DNA of 64,000 nt from Jejuia pallidilutea (GCF_002973595.1 NZ_PVEO01000004.1:186001-250000), one strand, 5' to 3'; numbered from the stretch's first letter, positions 27,933 to 38,142 are shown. Translations and numbers: made by a program. Notes: generated by a model from the sequence alone, not told the origin.

Positions 27933-28511
27933 ATGAATTTACGTATAAGGTTAACTTGTTTGTGTAACGCCGTTAAAATGTTTAAAACACATCTTTATTT
28001 TAATGGTTGGTTAAATATTTAAACCCATTCCATAAGTATACATTAGCAAGTGGTTTTTAAGCTAAAGTATAGTTTTAAAAAAAATTAATAGTAGATGTTA
28101 AGCTACCTCTTAAAATATTAATAAACGAGCTGTACACATTTAATAATTTGTGATTGACTCATATCTTATTTAAAAAATAATACTTCAGTACTGAATGTCA
28201 GGAACTGTTAAAAACCAAAAAATATTCATTTTTTATTCCTGTAAAGATTAGGTGTTCAAGGCAGCGAGGAATCTCATTGATTATCAATAAATGCTTCATT
28301 TCGTTCTAAATTACTAAATAGCATTATGCATAATTACGCAAATTAAGTATGCCTAATTTCTATTAAGCAATTCTACAGATTTAAGTTCTTTAAGGTTTCT
28401 CTTTATTGCATAAAAAAGTGACTTAGCAAGTAGGGTTTAGGTGAAAGTAATAGTTATATATTGAGCCCACAAAACCGTTTAAATAATACAGCAAAAATAA
28501 AGCATAAAAAA
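27933..28511. other. non-coding gap between convergent SUS operons with a possible decayed repeat
   Basis: No gene was found in these 579 bases. TTGGTTAAA at 28007-28015 lies inside a near-palindrome GGTTAAATATTTAAACC (28009-28025), similar to sequence before the SusC at 39799. TTCAGTACTGAA at 28184-28195 is a perfect 12-bp palindrome. The part at about 28230-28315 (TATTCCTGTAAAG, then GGCAGCGAGGAATCTCATTG) is reminiscent of the GAGATTCCTG-type dispersed intergenic repeats common in Flavobacteriia. The match is degenerate and from memory. Confidence 0.35.
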
Positions 28512-28533
28512 AGCCGCAGATTTAACTGCGGCT
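28512..28533 (-). terminator. rho-independent terminator of the minus-strand SusC/SusD operon
   Basis: A perfect 8-bp stem AGCCGCAG/CTGCGGCT with a 6-base loop is flanked by seven A on the left, which read as a T-run on the minus strand. It lies 78 bp beyond the SusD stop at 28612. The right flank is A-rich, so it may also stop plus-strand transcripts only weakly. Confidence 0.9.
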
Positions 28534-28611
28534 AAAAAACTAAGTAAAAACGTTGTTTTAAAATTAACTCAACAAAAACTAACTAATTCATTTTTTTTAA
28601 TCATTTTATTT

Positions 28612-30402
28612 CTAGTAGCCTGGATTTTGTAACAGGTTATCATTTAAACCAAGCTCGTTTGTTGGTAACGGAAATAAATAATTATCTCGAGAAAAGTTAC
28701 GAATTGACGACGGCTGAACTACTAAACATCTTCTAGGGCCAACTCCTGTCTCGGTTGTCTCTTCAGGGAAGCCATATTTAGAAGGATCATATAAATTAGT
28801 ATCGGTTTCCCAAACTGTACCTTCAATAACAGCACCATATATGGGTTCACCAAGTTCTTGCTCAGCAATACCCCATCGTTTTAGGTCATTAAACCTTGTA
28901 AACCCTTCAGCGTATAGTTCAATAGCACGTTCTCTTCTAATTTCGGTTCCTATGTCTAGGTTGTTAGCAGTTAAAAATGCATTGGTTAGAGGAGGTAATC
29001 CTGCTCTTTCCTTTACTAAATTTATAGATTCATTCATTTCAGCATCGCTTAAGCTGCCATTCAACTCATATAGTGCTTCTGCATACATTAAATACACTTC
29101 TGCAAGACGTATAAAGGGCATGTCGAACGCTTCAGTCTGTGTAGCTCTATAAGCCTCATCTGTACCCCATTTCCAGCTCATAAACTTAGCATTAAAGTAT
29201 CCAAAATTGTTGGTTCCATTTAATCTTAATCTGTCATCGCCTGCTATTGTAGGTATAACTCCAAGATTTCTGTGATTGGTAAAGTAAGCTCGCATTCTAA
29301 GATCTCTGTTTTGGAACTCGTCTTCAGGATTGGCGTAACCTTGGAATAATGGAGATTGATCTATTGGTAATCCATCCGAACATAAAAACAAATCAATCAT
29401 TTTTCTACTTGGTTTTACCCTTCCTTCCATTACATGGCTTAATAATGTTCCTGCTTGTCTGAATGTAAAATCGTATTTATTGTAGAAAATAAATTCTTTG
29501 TTAGTTGCCTTGTCTAGTCCTGCAGGGTTAGATCCTCCATCTTCTAAATTGAAAAGGAAATTTGAGCTTAAGTCATCAAGCTGGTCGTTGTAATTCCACA
29601 ATTCAAAAGTGCCAGAATCCATTATAGATTTTGTTAATGTAACTACTTCTTGCAAATAAGTATTAATATTTGCAGGGTTCATTCCAGCACTTCCAGCACC
29701 AAATGAAGTACCGTCACCATCGGTAGTATCACCAACGTATTTCATCCAAGTAGCTTCGTGTAGCAAAACATCGGCTTTAAAAGCCATAGCTGCTTCTTTG
29801 CTAATTTTACCTTTATCAGAGCCTGCTATATTTGCTTCATTAGGTAAACCTGCTATAGCTTGATCTAAATCTGATAAAATTTGATCGGTAACTTCATATC
29901 TACTACTGCGTGGGCCGTACAACTCTGCAGAAGAAACATCTAGAGGTTCAGTAACTAAAGGAACTCCTCCAAAACGTTGCAATAAAAAGAAGTATTGGTA
30001 AGCTCTATGAAAATGAGTAGCTGCAACATATTCTCCAATATCATTTCCTTGATAATCTTCAGCTCTTGCTAATAAAAGATTCATATCTCTAATAGCATTG
30101 TAAGCATTATTGTAATATGCATCAGATGCTGGCGCTTGTGTTTCGCCTCTACTGTATTCTTGCATATCACTGGCTTCATCATAACCAACTAAATCAGAAC
30201 CGTGATCTGAATATAAAGGTTGGTCTTGCCATCTGTGTAAGTTGGTATAAAACCTATTAGAGCCTGTTAAAAAGTGCTCAGCTTCCGTATAATAAACATC
30301 ATCTGTTATCGCCGCAGGTGGTGTTAAGTCTATAAATTCATCTTCACAGGCTGTGAAAAAGACCATTACGCATGGTATAATTATATTTATTATTTTCTTC
30401 AT
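28612..30402 (-). CDS. SusD/RagB-family outer-membrane lipoprotein
   Basis: A 596-residue lipoprotein (lipobox FTAC near residue 19, then EDEFIDLTPPA). SusD-type features are AATHFHRAYQYFFLLQRFGGVPLV near residue 130 and ERAIELYAEGFTRFNDLKRWG near residue 510, with the usual NYLFPLPTNEL close to the C-terminus. It is the partner of the SusC encoded 44 bp upstream on the same strand. It should bind glycan at the cell surface and close over the SusC barrel. It belongs to the enzyme-rich PUL by position: the GH88-type gene is divergent from this operon. Confidence 0.93.
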   Translation of the reverse strand: MKKIINIIIPCVMVFFTACEDEFIDLTPPAAITDDVYYTEAEHFLTGSNRFYTNLHRWQDQPLYSDHGSDLVGYDEASDMQEYSRGETQAPASDAYYNNAYNAIRDMNLLLARAEDYQGNDIGEYVAATHFHRAYQYFFLLQRFGGVPLVTEPLDVSSAELYGPRSSRYEVTDQILSDLDQAIAGLPNEANIAGSDKGKISKEAAMAFKADVLLHEATWMKYVGDTTDGDGTSFGAGSAGMNPANINTYLQEVVTLTKSIMDSGTFELWNYNDQLDDLSSNFLFNLEDGGSNPAGLDKATNKEFIFYNKYDFTFRQAGTLLSHVMEGRVKPSRKMIDLFLCSDGLPIDQSPLFQGYANPEDEFQNRDLRMRAYFTNHRNLGVIPTIAGDDRLRLNGTNNFGYFNAKFMSWKWGTDEAYRATQTEAFDMPFIRLAEVYLMYAEALYELNGSLSDAEMNESINLVKERAGLPPLTNAFLTANNLDIGTEIRRERAIELYAEGFTRFNDLKRWGIAEQELGEPIYGAVIEGTVWETDTNLYDPSKYGFPEETTETGVGPRRCLVVQPSSIRNFSRDNYLFPLPTNELGLNDNLLQNPGY

Positions 30403-30446
30403 TTGTATATTTTTTTATTGATTAATAAATTTTATTGTCTTAAAAT

Positions 30447-33400
30447 TTATAATGAAACTTTTACACCCAATGCCCAAGTACGCATAAATGGATAAGCACT
30501 TGCGTTTGTACTAGCTTGAAATTCAGGGTCATAACCATCTTTTACGCTGGTAAACTCAAACAAATCGTTTCCTGAAAAATAAACTCTGAACGTATTAATG
30601 TTTGTATTACCAATTTTTATATCGGGTATATTATAACCAATAATAAGCGCTTTTAGTCTTAGGTATCGATTGTTTTGTAAAATATGGTCTTTACTTCTAT
30701 AATTCCATCTAGATATTCCACGTTGTGTAGATAGTCTTGGGAATTCGGCGTTACGGTTGTCTTCTGTCCATGTTCTTCCTAACCATGCATTTGATTGGTT
30801 TTGCCATTCTGCTTGGAAAGGTTGAGCAAAATAACCTGTTCTGTATATGTTTTGTTCTAGAGTACCTTGGAAAAAGGCACTTAAATCCCAGTTTTTATAT
30901 TTTACATCAATATTTAAACCGTAATTGTAATGAGGTGCAGCATCACCTTTATAGGTTAAATCGTCTACGTTAAGAATGCCATCTCCATTAGAGTCTACAA
31001 CAATCATATCCCCAGGACGTAGCGCATCATTAGAGGTTTGTGGAGGTAAGATACCACCAGGAGTTAAGCTTGCGTAATAGGCATCTACTTGTGCTTGGGA
31101 ATCAAAATAACCAGCTGTCTCCCATAAATAAAAAGAGTTAATAGGTTTGCCTTCAATTATTTCATTACCACTATTTAGGTTTTCTGTAGGGACTCCTATA
31201 AAACCTGGTTCATCATAAAACTCAATGACTTCGTTTCTGGCATCACTCATATTAGCACTTACAGAAATATCGAAATCGCCAATTTGGTCTCTCCATCCTA
31301 ACTGTACTTCCCAACCTTTAGTTTCTAATGTTCCTTCGTTTGTAAATGGTGGGTTTGTACCTAAAATAGATGGTCTTTGTCTTCGAATAAGCATTCCAAT
31401 GTTTCTTTTGTTAAACAAGTCTACAGCACCAAATACTTTATTGTTGAACAATCTAAAATCTATACCAATTTCTTTATTAACAATACGTTCCCATGTAGTA
31501 GTGTTGCTAAATAAACTACTAGCTCTTGTAGTAACTTGTTGTTCTGCAGAAGTTTGTCCAAACACTGTAGTTCCAAAAGCAACTGTAGATAAATAGCCAA
31601 AGTTGCCAATACCAGCTGTACTACCTACTTCTCCATAACCACCACGTAGTTTTAAGAAAGAAATAACGTCGTTGTCAGCAAGAAAATCTTCAGCTGTTAA
31701 TACCCAACCAGCAGAAATACTACCATAGTTAGACCATTTTTGTCCTTGTGCGAACCTAGAAGAACCATCGCGTCTACCTTGTAGCTCTAGTAAGTACTTG
31801 CCTTTGTAGTCGTAGTTAATACGGCCAATATATCCGTAGAAGCCCCAACTGCTACCTCCACCTTCAGTTTGTACAATTTGATCTGTAGCACCTAAGTTTA
31901 AGTCGTATACGCCATAATCTATAAAACCAGTAGCTCCTTGTCTTCTTGCTCTAAGACCATTACTTACATTTTTTTCAGCTTCAACAGCCAAAAGACCAGA
32001 TAAGTTATGATCTCCAAAAGTATTACTGTAATTAATAGCAGCCTTATAGTTTTTGTATACTATAGAGCTTGTTTCTTCTTGAATAAAATTAGTGTTATTG
32101 ATATTATTAGAAAAATCGCCATCCCAACTGTAAAGAGGGACTTGTACTTGATACTCTTGGTCTTCACTATGTTGCTTGCTAAAAGCATAAGAACCAGTGA
32201 TGTTTAAATTGTCGTTAATTTTGTAAGTAGCTTGGAACGCTAATTTAAGTTGTTCATCTATATAATTTTGGCGTCCGGCATCTTTAACATGTGCTATGGC
32301 ATTTCTATCTCCGGTAATGTTAACACCACCAAAGTTTGCGTAATATTGGCCTTGTGGGTTATACGTTGGGAATAAAGGTGCATCCCAGGTAGCTGCTTCT
32401 CTAGCCAATCCTTCTGCAGGACCTGAGAAGGTATTGTTAAAGTACGAGATATTAGTAGTAACATTTAATTTATCACTAATATCATTAGAAAGGTTTACAG
32501 ATAAGTTATATCTATCTACAGTGTCATCGGCAACTTTTAAACCACCTACATTTTTGTCGTAACCGGCAGAAATACGATAACTACTTTTTTCTGTTCCGCC
32601 AGAAATACTAATGTTATGTTGGCTAGAGTAAGAGTTGCCAAACATTTCATCAAATCGGTTACCATTACCTAACCATATTCTTCCGTTTATCGGTAAATCA
32701 TAATACCCTTCTTCTCCGTTAGCAATTCTTTGTACGGTTTCTCTATCGCTCCAGAAGAAGTATCTAGGAGGTTTTCCTGTTGCTATATCTTCATCTACAG
32801 CTGCTAAATAAAGTTGTCCATATTCCTTCATGGTTGGTGAAGGAGGGCGAATACCTATAGTGCCCATACGTAATATAGAGCTTACATTCACAGAAACTTT
32901 TCCTTTTCCTTTTTTAGTAGTTACAAGTATAACACCACCAGCTGCACGAGCACCATATACAGAAGCAGAACCACCCTTTAATACACTTATATTTTCGATA
33001 TCATTTGGGTTTAAATTGTTAAAAGAATCTGCATTAATTGCTGGAATACCATCTATAACAATAAGAGGCGATATACCGTTTATAGACGATACACCTCTAA
33101 TTAAAAAGTTAACATCTTCACTACCTGGTCTAGAAGAGGTACGGGTAACAACTAATCCAGGTGTTCTACCTTGAAGTGCCAGAGCAGGACTACCCACGGC
33201 TAAATCTTCAAAAGCTTCAGCCTTTACTTGTTCTACGGCGCCAGTTAGAGTTTCCTTTTTTGCTGTACCATAACCTACTACCACAACTTCATCTAATTGC
33301 GCTAGATCTGGTCTAAGCGTAACATTAATAGTAGTTTGGTTGCCTACTACAATTTCTTGGGTAACATATCCTATGTACGAAAAAACTAATGTGCTACCAG

Positions 33401-33665
33401 ATGGAGCATCTATGGAATAATTACCATCAAAATCTGTAACAGCACCTGTTGAAGTTCCTTTTACAAGAACATTTACCCCTGGAATTCCCATATCGTCTTC
33501 GGCACTTATAACTGTACCGGTTATGGTTGTTTGAGCAACATCTAAAGTGGTAGCTTTAGTAGTTGCATGTGCTTTGTTGGATATACCACAAAACATCAAG
33601 CCTATTATCCAGAATAGACTTGCTAGCTTTTTCAGAGTTAACTGAAAGTTTTTAAGTTTAATCAT
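30447..33665 (-). CDS. SusC/RagA-family TonB-dependent transporter
   Basis: A 1072-residue importer. A long signal region (about 1-45, ending near AHA) is followed by a carboxypeptidase-regulatory-like domain (GIPGVNVLVKGTSTGAVTDFDGNY), a canonical EVVVVGYGTAKKETLTGAV stretch, a plug with FLIRGVSSING and GARAAGGVILVTTKKG, and a barrel ending in LGVKVSL. It is the first gene of a two-gene minus-strand operon with SusD. A 532-bp divergent promoter region separates it from the GH88-type gene on the plus strand. Probable cargo is an oligosaccharide processed by the enzymes of this PUL. Confidence 0.94.
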   Translation of the reverse strand: MIKLKNFQLTLKKLASLFWIIGLMFCGISNKAHATTKATTLDVAQTTITGTVISAEDDMGIPGVNVLVKGTSTGAVTDFDGNYSIDAPSGSTLVFSYIGYVTQEIVVGNQTTINVTLRPDLAQLDEVVVVGYGTAKKETLTGAVEQVKAEAFEDLAVGSPALALQGRTPGLVVTRTSSRPGSEDVNFLIRGVSSINGISPLIVIDGIPAINADSFNNLNPNDIENISVLKGGSASVYGARAAGGVILVTTKKGKGKVSVNVSSILRMGTIGIRPPSPTMKEYGQLYLAAVDEDIATGKPPRYFFWSDRETVQRIANGEEGYYDLPINGRIWLGNGNRFDEMFGNSYSSQHNISISGGTEKSSYRISAGYDKNVGGLKVADDTVDRYNLSVNLSNDISDKLNVTTNISYFNNTFSGPAEGLAREAATWDAPLFPTYNPQGQYYANFGGVNITGDRNAIAHVKDAGRQNYIDEQLKLAFQATYKINDNLNITGSYAFSKQHSEDQEYQVQVPLYSWDGDFSNNINNTNFIQEETSSIVYKNYKAAINYSNTFGDHNLSGLLAVEAEKNVSNGLRARRQGATGFIDYGVYDLNLGATDQIVQTEGGGSSWGFYGYIGRINYDYKGKYLLELQGRRDGSSRFAQGQKWSNYGSISAGWVLTAEDFLADNDVISFLKLRGGYGEVGSTAGIGNFGYLSTVAFGTTVFGQTSAEQQVTTRASSLFSNTTTWERIVNKEIGIDFRLFNNKVFGAVDLFNKRNIGMLIRRQRPSILGTNPPFTNEGTLETKGWEVQLGWRDQIGDFDISVSANMSDARNEVIEFYDEPGFIGVPTENLNSGNEIIEGKPINSFYLWETAGYFDSQAQVDAYYASLTPGGILPPQTSNDALRPGDMIVVDSNGDGILNVDDLTYKGDAAPHYNYGLNIDVKYKNWDLSAFFQGTLEQNIYRTGYFAQPFQAEWQNQSNAWLGRTWTEDNRNAEFPRLSTQRGISRWNYRSKDHILQNNRYLRLKALIIGYNIPDIKIGNTNINTFRVYFSGNDLFEFTSVKDGYDPEFQASTNASAYPFMRTWALGVKVSL

Positions 33666-34197
33666 AAAGTTTAGTTTTAATGTGTTAGTTGTCCATTCAA
33701 ATAATTCATTTGGTAATCATGAATTAAATCATGGATTAATTGTTAAAGCAATATTAAAAAAATGGAAATCGCTTTTTGATAAATTAAAGTGCAACAACTG
33801 TAAATTATTACCCTTTTATAAATGTTTGTAGGCAAGTACTAAATTTAGTTCTCTGCTTCTACTTTTATTGATATGAAAGGTTGCTTTAATTATCCCTATA
33901 TATTACCATTGTTCTTTACTGTAATATGTACCATATATAGTTTAATAAAACAATTAACCATGCAGTTTACTATTAAAACAACTAAAAACAACTCCTTGGT
34001 TGGTAAAACTTAGTAATGGTACACGGTAATAATTGGTTAAAGCATTATAAAAGAGCTATAGTTTATAGTCTTTGAATTATAATTTAATGCTCATTTAGGG
34101 TTTAATTCATAAAATTGTATACGGTAAATTATTAAACACAATAGAATCTAAAAAAAGCATGTTTCTATAAATTTAATTTGAAATTAATATTATTATA
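33666..34197. promoter_or_regulatory. divergent regulatory region between SusC and the GH88-type gene
   Basis: These 532 bases hold no gene. TTGGTTGGTA at 33996-34005 and TTGGTTAAAG at 34033-34042 are direct repeats starting 37 bp apart. TGTACCAT (33927-33934) and ATGGTACA (34016-34023) form an 8-bp inverted repeat with an 81-bp spacer. TTAACCA (33954-33960) and TGGTTAA (34034-34040) are also inverted. Such an arrangement fits binding of AraC-type domains from an HTCS. No convincing TTTG/TAnnTTTG promoter was found. Confidence 0.4.
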
Positions 34198-35433
34198 ATG
34201 AGTATAGTCAAGCCATCTTTAATTGCAGCTTTATTTTTAATGTTAGCTTGTAATTCAACAAAAAAAGAAGTATCTGCAGATAAAATCTCAGGTCTTCAAA
34301 CAAGTAAAGTTTTACAATCTAATGTTGTAAAGTTAAAAGAGGTAGTAAAAACACTATCAGATGCTGATAGTTTCCCTAGAAACATAAAAAAGGATAAAAC
34401 GGATTGGGATTTTGTAGGTGTTGAAGATTGGTGCAGTGGCTTTTGGCCTGGTGTTTTATGGTATGCTTATGAAGCTTCTAACGATCCTGAGATGAAAGCA
34501 GAAGCTATGAGGTTTACAGCTCCATTAAAAACGATAGCATATAGTTCGGCTAGAAATCATGACATAGGCTTTATGGTGTATTGTAGTTATGGTAATGGCT
34601 ACAGGTTAACGGGTAATGAAGCTTATAAAGATGTTTTGTTATCTGCTGCTGATACATTAGCAACCTTATATAGCCCCAAAGTTGGTACAATTTTATCGTG
34701 GCCTAGTCAAATGCACAAATTTAAGTACAATACTATTATAGATAATATGATGAATTTAGAGCTTTTGTTTTGGGCTGCAAAAAACGGAGGCGATACATCT
34801 TTGCACGACATAGCGGTAAGTCATGCTCAACAAACTATGGAACATATTGTTAGAAAAGATAGTGCTGTATATCATGTAGGATCTTTTGATGAAGATACTG
34901 GCGAATTTTTAAAAGGTTACACGCACCAAGGATATGCAGACGAGTCTATGTGGGCTAGAGGTCAAGGATGGGGTGTTTATGGTTTTGCTGTAGCATATAG
35001 AGAAACAGGAGATAAAGCGTTTTTAGAAACTTCAAAAAAATTAGCAGACCATTTTTTAAACCGACTACCTAAGGATGGTATTCCTTATTGGGATTTTGAT
35101 GATCCTAATATACCAGAAGCGCCTAAAGATGCATCTGCGGCAGCAGTAGTGGCTTGTGGATTGTTTGAGTTAGTAAATTTAGTAGAAGATAAAGAGTTAA
35201 AAGCAAAGTATTTTAAGGCTGCTAAAGATTTGGTGTCTACTTTAAGTTCGTCTGAATATTTAAGCGGAGATAAAAACCAAGCATTACTATTGCACTCAAC
35301 TGGGCATTATCCTAAAAACTCTGAAATTGATGTACCTATAGTATATGCCGATTATTATTATATGGAAGCATTACTTCGATTAAAAAATTTAGAAAAACTT
35401 AATTCTGAAACAGATAAGGTAGTTGCGAACTAA
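34198..35433 (+). CDS. unsaturated uronyl hydrolase (GH88, possibly GH105-like)
   Basis: A 411-residue lipoprotein (lipobox LAC near residue 18) with an (alpha/alpha)6-barrel. It should hydrate and release the 4,5-unsaturated uronic acid left at the non-reducing end of oligosaccharides by polysaccharide lyases. Family marks are WCSGFWPGVLWYAYE near residue 78, NHDIGF with D122, IDNMMNLELLFWA with D182, and YADESMWARGQGW near residue 245. The spacing of D122 and D182 matches the two catalytic aspartates of Bacillus unsaturated glucuronyl hydrolase (D88 and D149). It stands alone on the plus strand, divergent from a SusC/SusD pair. It implies that a lyase acts in this pathway. Confidence 0.88.
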   Translation: MSIVKPSLIAALFLMLACNSTKKEVSADKISGLQTSKVLQSNVVKLKEVVKTLSDADSFPRNIKKDKTDWDFVGVEDWCSGFWPGVLWYAYEASNDPEMKAEAMRFTAPLKTIAYSSARNHDIGFMVYCSYGNGYRLTGNEAYKDVLLSAADTLATLYSPKVGTILSWPSQMHKFKYNTIIDNMMNLELLFWAAKNGGDTSLHDIAVSHAQQTMEHIVRKDSAVYHVGSFDEDTGEFLKGYTHQGYADESMWARGQGWGVYGFAVAYRETGDKAFLETSKKLADHFLNRLPKDGIPYWDFDDPNIPEAPKDASAAAVVACGLFELVNLVEDKELKAKYFKAAKDLVSTLSSSEYLSGDKNQALLLHSTGHYPKNSEIDVPIVYADYYYMEALLRLKNLEKLNSETDKVVAN

Positions 35434-35487
35434 AATTTTAGTATTACCTAATTATAAGATTTTCTAGTATATAACAAACAAAATGTT

Positions 35488-35529
35488 ATGCAAAAAAAAC
35501 GAAACTGTAAGTTTCGTTTTTTTTTGCAT
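35488..35529. terminator. bidirectional rho-independent terminator
   Basis: A long hairpin with stem ACGAAAC/GTTTCGT and loop TGTAA is extended by an A-run on the left and a T-run on the right, with a further ATGC/GCAT closure. It lies between the convergent GH88-type gene (ending 35433) and the Gfo/Idh/MocA gene (ending 35541) and can serve both. Confidence 0.9.
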
Positions 35530-35540
35530 TAAATGTAAGC

Positions 35541-36725
35541 TTAATAGTAAGAAGGTGCTTTAACAATTTTGTTGTTGTACATTGCATCTAAGGCCATTTG
35601 TATACAAACAGCTGTATTAGCTCCTGTTTTTAAACCAGATATAGGTTCTTTATTATCTATAATATTATCTCTAAAGTCAATTAAAGCTTGTAAGCTAGGT
35701 TCTTTATGATCCACAACCACAGGATAACCTTTGCCTTTACTAAAACTAGATGTGGCTCCAGAAACACCATCTACAACATCTAGTTTCTTTTTGCCGCCTT
35801 CTGGATAGAACCATGCTTTTGTATAATCTAGTATTAGTGTGCCTTTGTCTCCTAATACTTTAATTTGGTAATCGTCTTTAGCATTGCTTGTTAAACAGGT
35901 AAATTTGGCTTTTACACCGCTATCGTAGTTGTATATTAAATGAATATTATCGTAAGTTTCACGTCCGTCTTTCCAATAGTCAACACCACCAGTTCCCATA
36001 ACTTGCGTTGGTTTTTCACCTAATACCCAATTGGCAAAATCTATTTGATGCGAGCAAAGTTCAGCAACTAATCCGCTAGAAAACTCTCGATACATGCGCC
36101 AGTTAATAATTTTTTCAAGTTCCGGACTAGGTACAGGACGCCTCCAATTACCGTGGCGGTTCCATTGGCATTCAAACGCAGCAATTTTACCTAATTCACC
36201 CTGTTTAATAAGGTCTACCACATGCGTATATAATCTAGAACTGTGGTACTGATGTCCTGTTTGAAATGTAAGATGTTTAGATTGGTTGGCTTTTTTAACT
36301 AAATTATCAATGTCCTGATAACCTTTTGCCATGGTTTTTTCACAGTACACGTGTTTTCCAGCATCTAAAGCATCAATAGCTATTTGCGAGTGTGTATTTA
36401 ATGGTGTGGTAACTAATATAGCATCAATATCTTTATTGTCTAATAATTTCCTGTAGTCTTTATAGCCTTTTGCTTTACCCGCAGCAGTTTTTAAACCGTT
36501 TTCTAATCTAAAAGGTAAAATATCGCAACAAGCAATAACATTAAAATTATCAATAGAATTAATGTTATGTGTAAGTCCGGTTCCTCTGTCTCCGGTACCA
36601 ATAACACCAATATTTATGGTTTCATTTGCATGTTTAAAATTAAACGCCTTATTCATGGCAAATGCCGAAGTTGTTAATGCAGCAGACGCCATAGAGCCCT
36701 TAATTATAAATTCTCTTCTTTTCAT
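35541..36725 (-). CDS. exported Gfo/Idh/MocA-family NAD(P)-dependent oxidoreductase (short)
   Basis: A 394-residue protein with a Tat-like signal (MKRREFIIKGSMASAAL). The Rossmann domain has IGVIGTGDRG near residue 40 and the conserved HVYCEKTMA (catalytic lysine motif EK) near residue 130. The C-terminal domain carries WRMYREFSSGLVAELCSHQIDFANW, the usual substrate-binding helix with histidine. Such enzymes oxidise or reduce sugar hydroxyls, often with tightly bound cofactor, which allows function outside the cytoplasm. It is last in a three-gene minus operon after another Gfo/Idh/MocA gene (55 bp gap) and a double-DUF1080 gene. A role in making or using 3-keto sugars is inferred from that context. 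Confidence 0.88.
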   Translation of the reverse strand: MKRREFIIKGSMASAALTTSAFAMNKAFNFKHANETINIGVIGTGDRGTGLTHNINSIDNFNVIACCDILPFRLENGLKTAAGKAKGYKDYRKLLDNKDIDAILVTTPLNTHSQIAIDALDAGKHVYCEKTMAKGYQDIDNLVKKANQSKHLTFQTGHQYHSSRLYTHVVDLIKQGELGKIAAFECQWNRHGNWRRPVPSPELEKIINWRMYREFSSGLVAELCSHQIDFANWVLGEKPTQVMGTGGVDYWKDGRETYDNIHLIYNYDSGVKAKFTCLTSNAKDDYQIKVLGDKGTLILDYTKAWFYPEGGKKKLDVVDGVSGATSSFSKGKGYPVVVDHKEPSLQALIDFRDNIIDNKEPISGLKTGANTAVCIQMALDAMYNNKIVKAPSYY

Positions 36726-36780
36726 GGATTATTTTAAGATTTTAGGCAATAAAGATACAATGTATATTAATAAATAAATG

Positions 36781-38130
36781 TTAGACGGGTTTAATTTCCC
36801 AACCCGGTTCATAGGTTCTAGACCATAATTTCATGGCATCCCTATTATAAATTCTACCAGTATTTTCATCAACATCAAACGATTGGTCTATTCTAGACGC
36901 AATATTAGCGTAATGTGTTAGTGTTTGGCTAATAACACCTTGATCTATGGGTGATGTTAACGGAGCTTTTCCTCTAATGGCATCAAAAAAGTTTAAAGTG
37001 TGAGCTCTTGTTAGCGCGCCTCCGCCACCAAGCGCATTACCATTTTCTAGACCAGGAATTATATTTTCTCTTATAAGCTTTCCTTTTAAATCATACAATT
37101 TGTAGCCATCTCTATCAATAAATACAGAACCTTCAGATCCATATATTATGGTACCACGTCCGGCACCGTATTTGTCGTAACCATTTCTACTACGGCCATC
37201 CCATTGTATGGTTCTATTGCCGCCAAAACGGAAGGTAGCTTCCATAGTATCGTACATTTCCCAACCATCATCTTTATAATGAAATTTACCAGATTTTACT
37301 TCAACATGTTCTGGATATTTTGCATCTAAAGCCCAACGTGCAATATCTAGCTCATGTGTAGCGTTGTTGCCCATTTCGGCTGTACCGTAATCCCAACCGT
37401 ACCAGTGCCAGTTATAGTTCCAAGTATCGTCTGTATACGGGCGTCTTGGTGCTGGTCCTTGGAATAGTTCCCAATCTAATCCTTCTGGTGGAGCCGTTTC
37501 AATTTGATTTTGTACACGGCCTCTTTTACTAGTATAAAATGCTATAGCATTATATACATCACCAATAATACCGTTATGGATATCGTTTATAATTTCTTGC
37601 GATTGCGCTGAAGAACGCTGTTGGTTGCCCATTTGTATGTGCTTGCCGTATTTTTTTTGGTAAGCGATAAGCAATTCGCCTTCTTTTAGATTATGGCTAC
37701 AAGGTTTTTCTAAATACACATGTTTGCCTGCCGCTACAGCCATACAGGCTCCTGGTGCATGCCAATGGTCTGGAGTTGCCATAAAAATAGCGTCAACATC
37801 TTTATCGTTAATTATTTTTCTAATGTCGTTTTCCAGTTTTGGTTTGTGATGACTATTTTCTTTAACCGCCTTAGCTGCTTTATCGCGCTGGCTTTTCATC
37901 ACATCGCATAAATAACTTAACTCTATATTGTTCTTTTTATCGTAAATAGGGCGCATGTACGAACCATAACGCCTTCCTAAACCTTGAATAGCAACATTAA
38001 TTCTGTCGTTAGCACCAATAATTTTACTGTAACTTTTGGCAGTCATCGCATTAACGCTATTAGAAACTAAAGTAGCTCCAACGGCTCCTAATGCTGTCTT
38101 TTTTATAAAATCTCTTCTGTTTGAACTCAT
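36781..38130 (-). CDS. exported Gfo/Idh/MocA-family NAD(P)-dependent oxidoreductase (long)
   Basis: A 449-residue protein with a Tat-like signal (SSNRRDFIKKTALGAVGATL). The nucleotide-binding fold near residue 45 reads VAIQGLGRRYG, and the catalytic motif KHVYLEKPCSHN is near residue 135. The C-terminal part has ATHELDIARWALDA, with a histidine where substrate is bound in the family. Length and QQRSSAQ motif match the larger Gfo/Idh proteins common in Bacteroidota and Planctomycetes PULs. It follows the DUF1080 gene by 12 bp and precedes a second family member. Likely periplasmic oxidation of a glycoside hydroxyl; exact sugar unknown. Confidence 0.9.
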   Translation of the reverse strand: MSSNRRDFIKKTALGAVGATLVSNSVNAMTAKSYSKIIGANDRINVAIQGLGRRYGSYMRPIYDKKNNIELSYLCDVMKSQRDKAAKAVKENSHHKPKLENDIRKIINDKDVDAIFMATPDHWHAPGACMAVAAGKHVYLEKPCSHNLKEGELLIAYQKKYGKHIQMGNQQRSSAQSQEIINDIHNGIIGDVYNAIAFYTSKRGRVQNQIETAPPEGLDWELFQGPAPRRPYTDDTWNYNWHWYGWDYGTAEMGNNATHELDIARWALDAKYPEHVEVKSGKFHYKDDGWEMYDTMEATFRFGGNRTIQWDGRSRNGYDKYGAGRGTIIYGSEGSVFIDRDGYKLYDLKGKLIRENIIPGLENGNALGGGGALTRAHTLNFFDAIRGKAPLTSPIDQGVISQTLTHYANIASRIDQSFDVDENTGRIYNRDAMKLWSRTYEPGWEIKPV

Positions 38131-38142
38131 TTTAATGTTTTT

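Noticed and set aside
28230-28315. Insertion-sequence remnant
   Set aside because: No transposase fragment, no terminal inverted repeats and no target-site duplication could be seen; at most a decayed intergenic repeat.
31225-31596. 123-residue plus-strand open frame inside the minus-strand SusC
   Set aside because: Antisense shadow of a conserved SusC barrel; no family motif and no promoter or spacing that suggests a gene.
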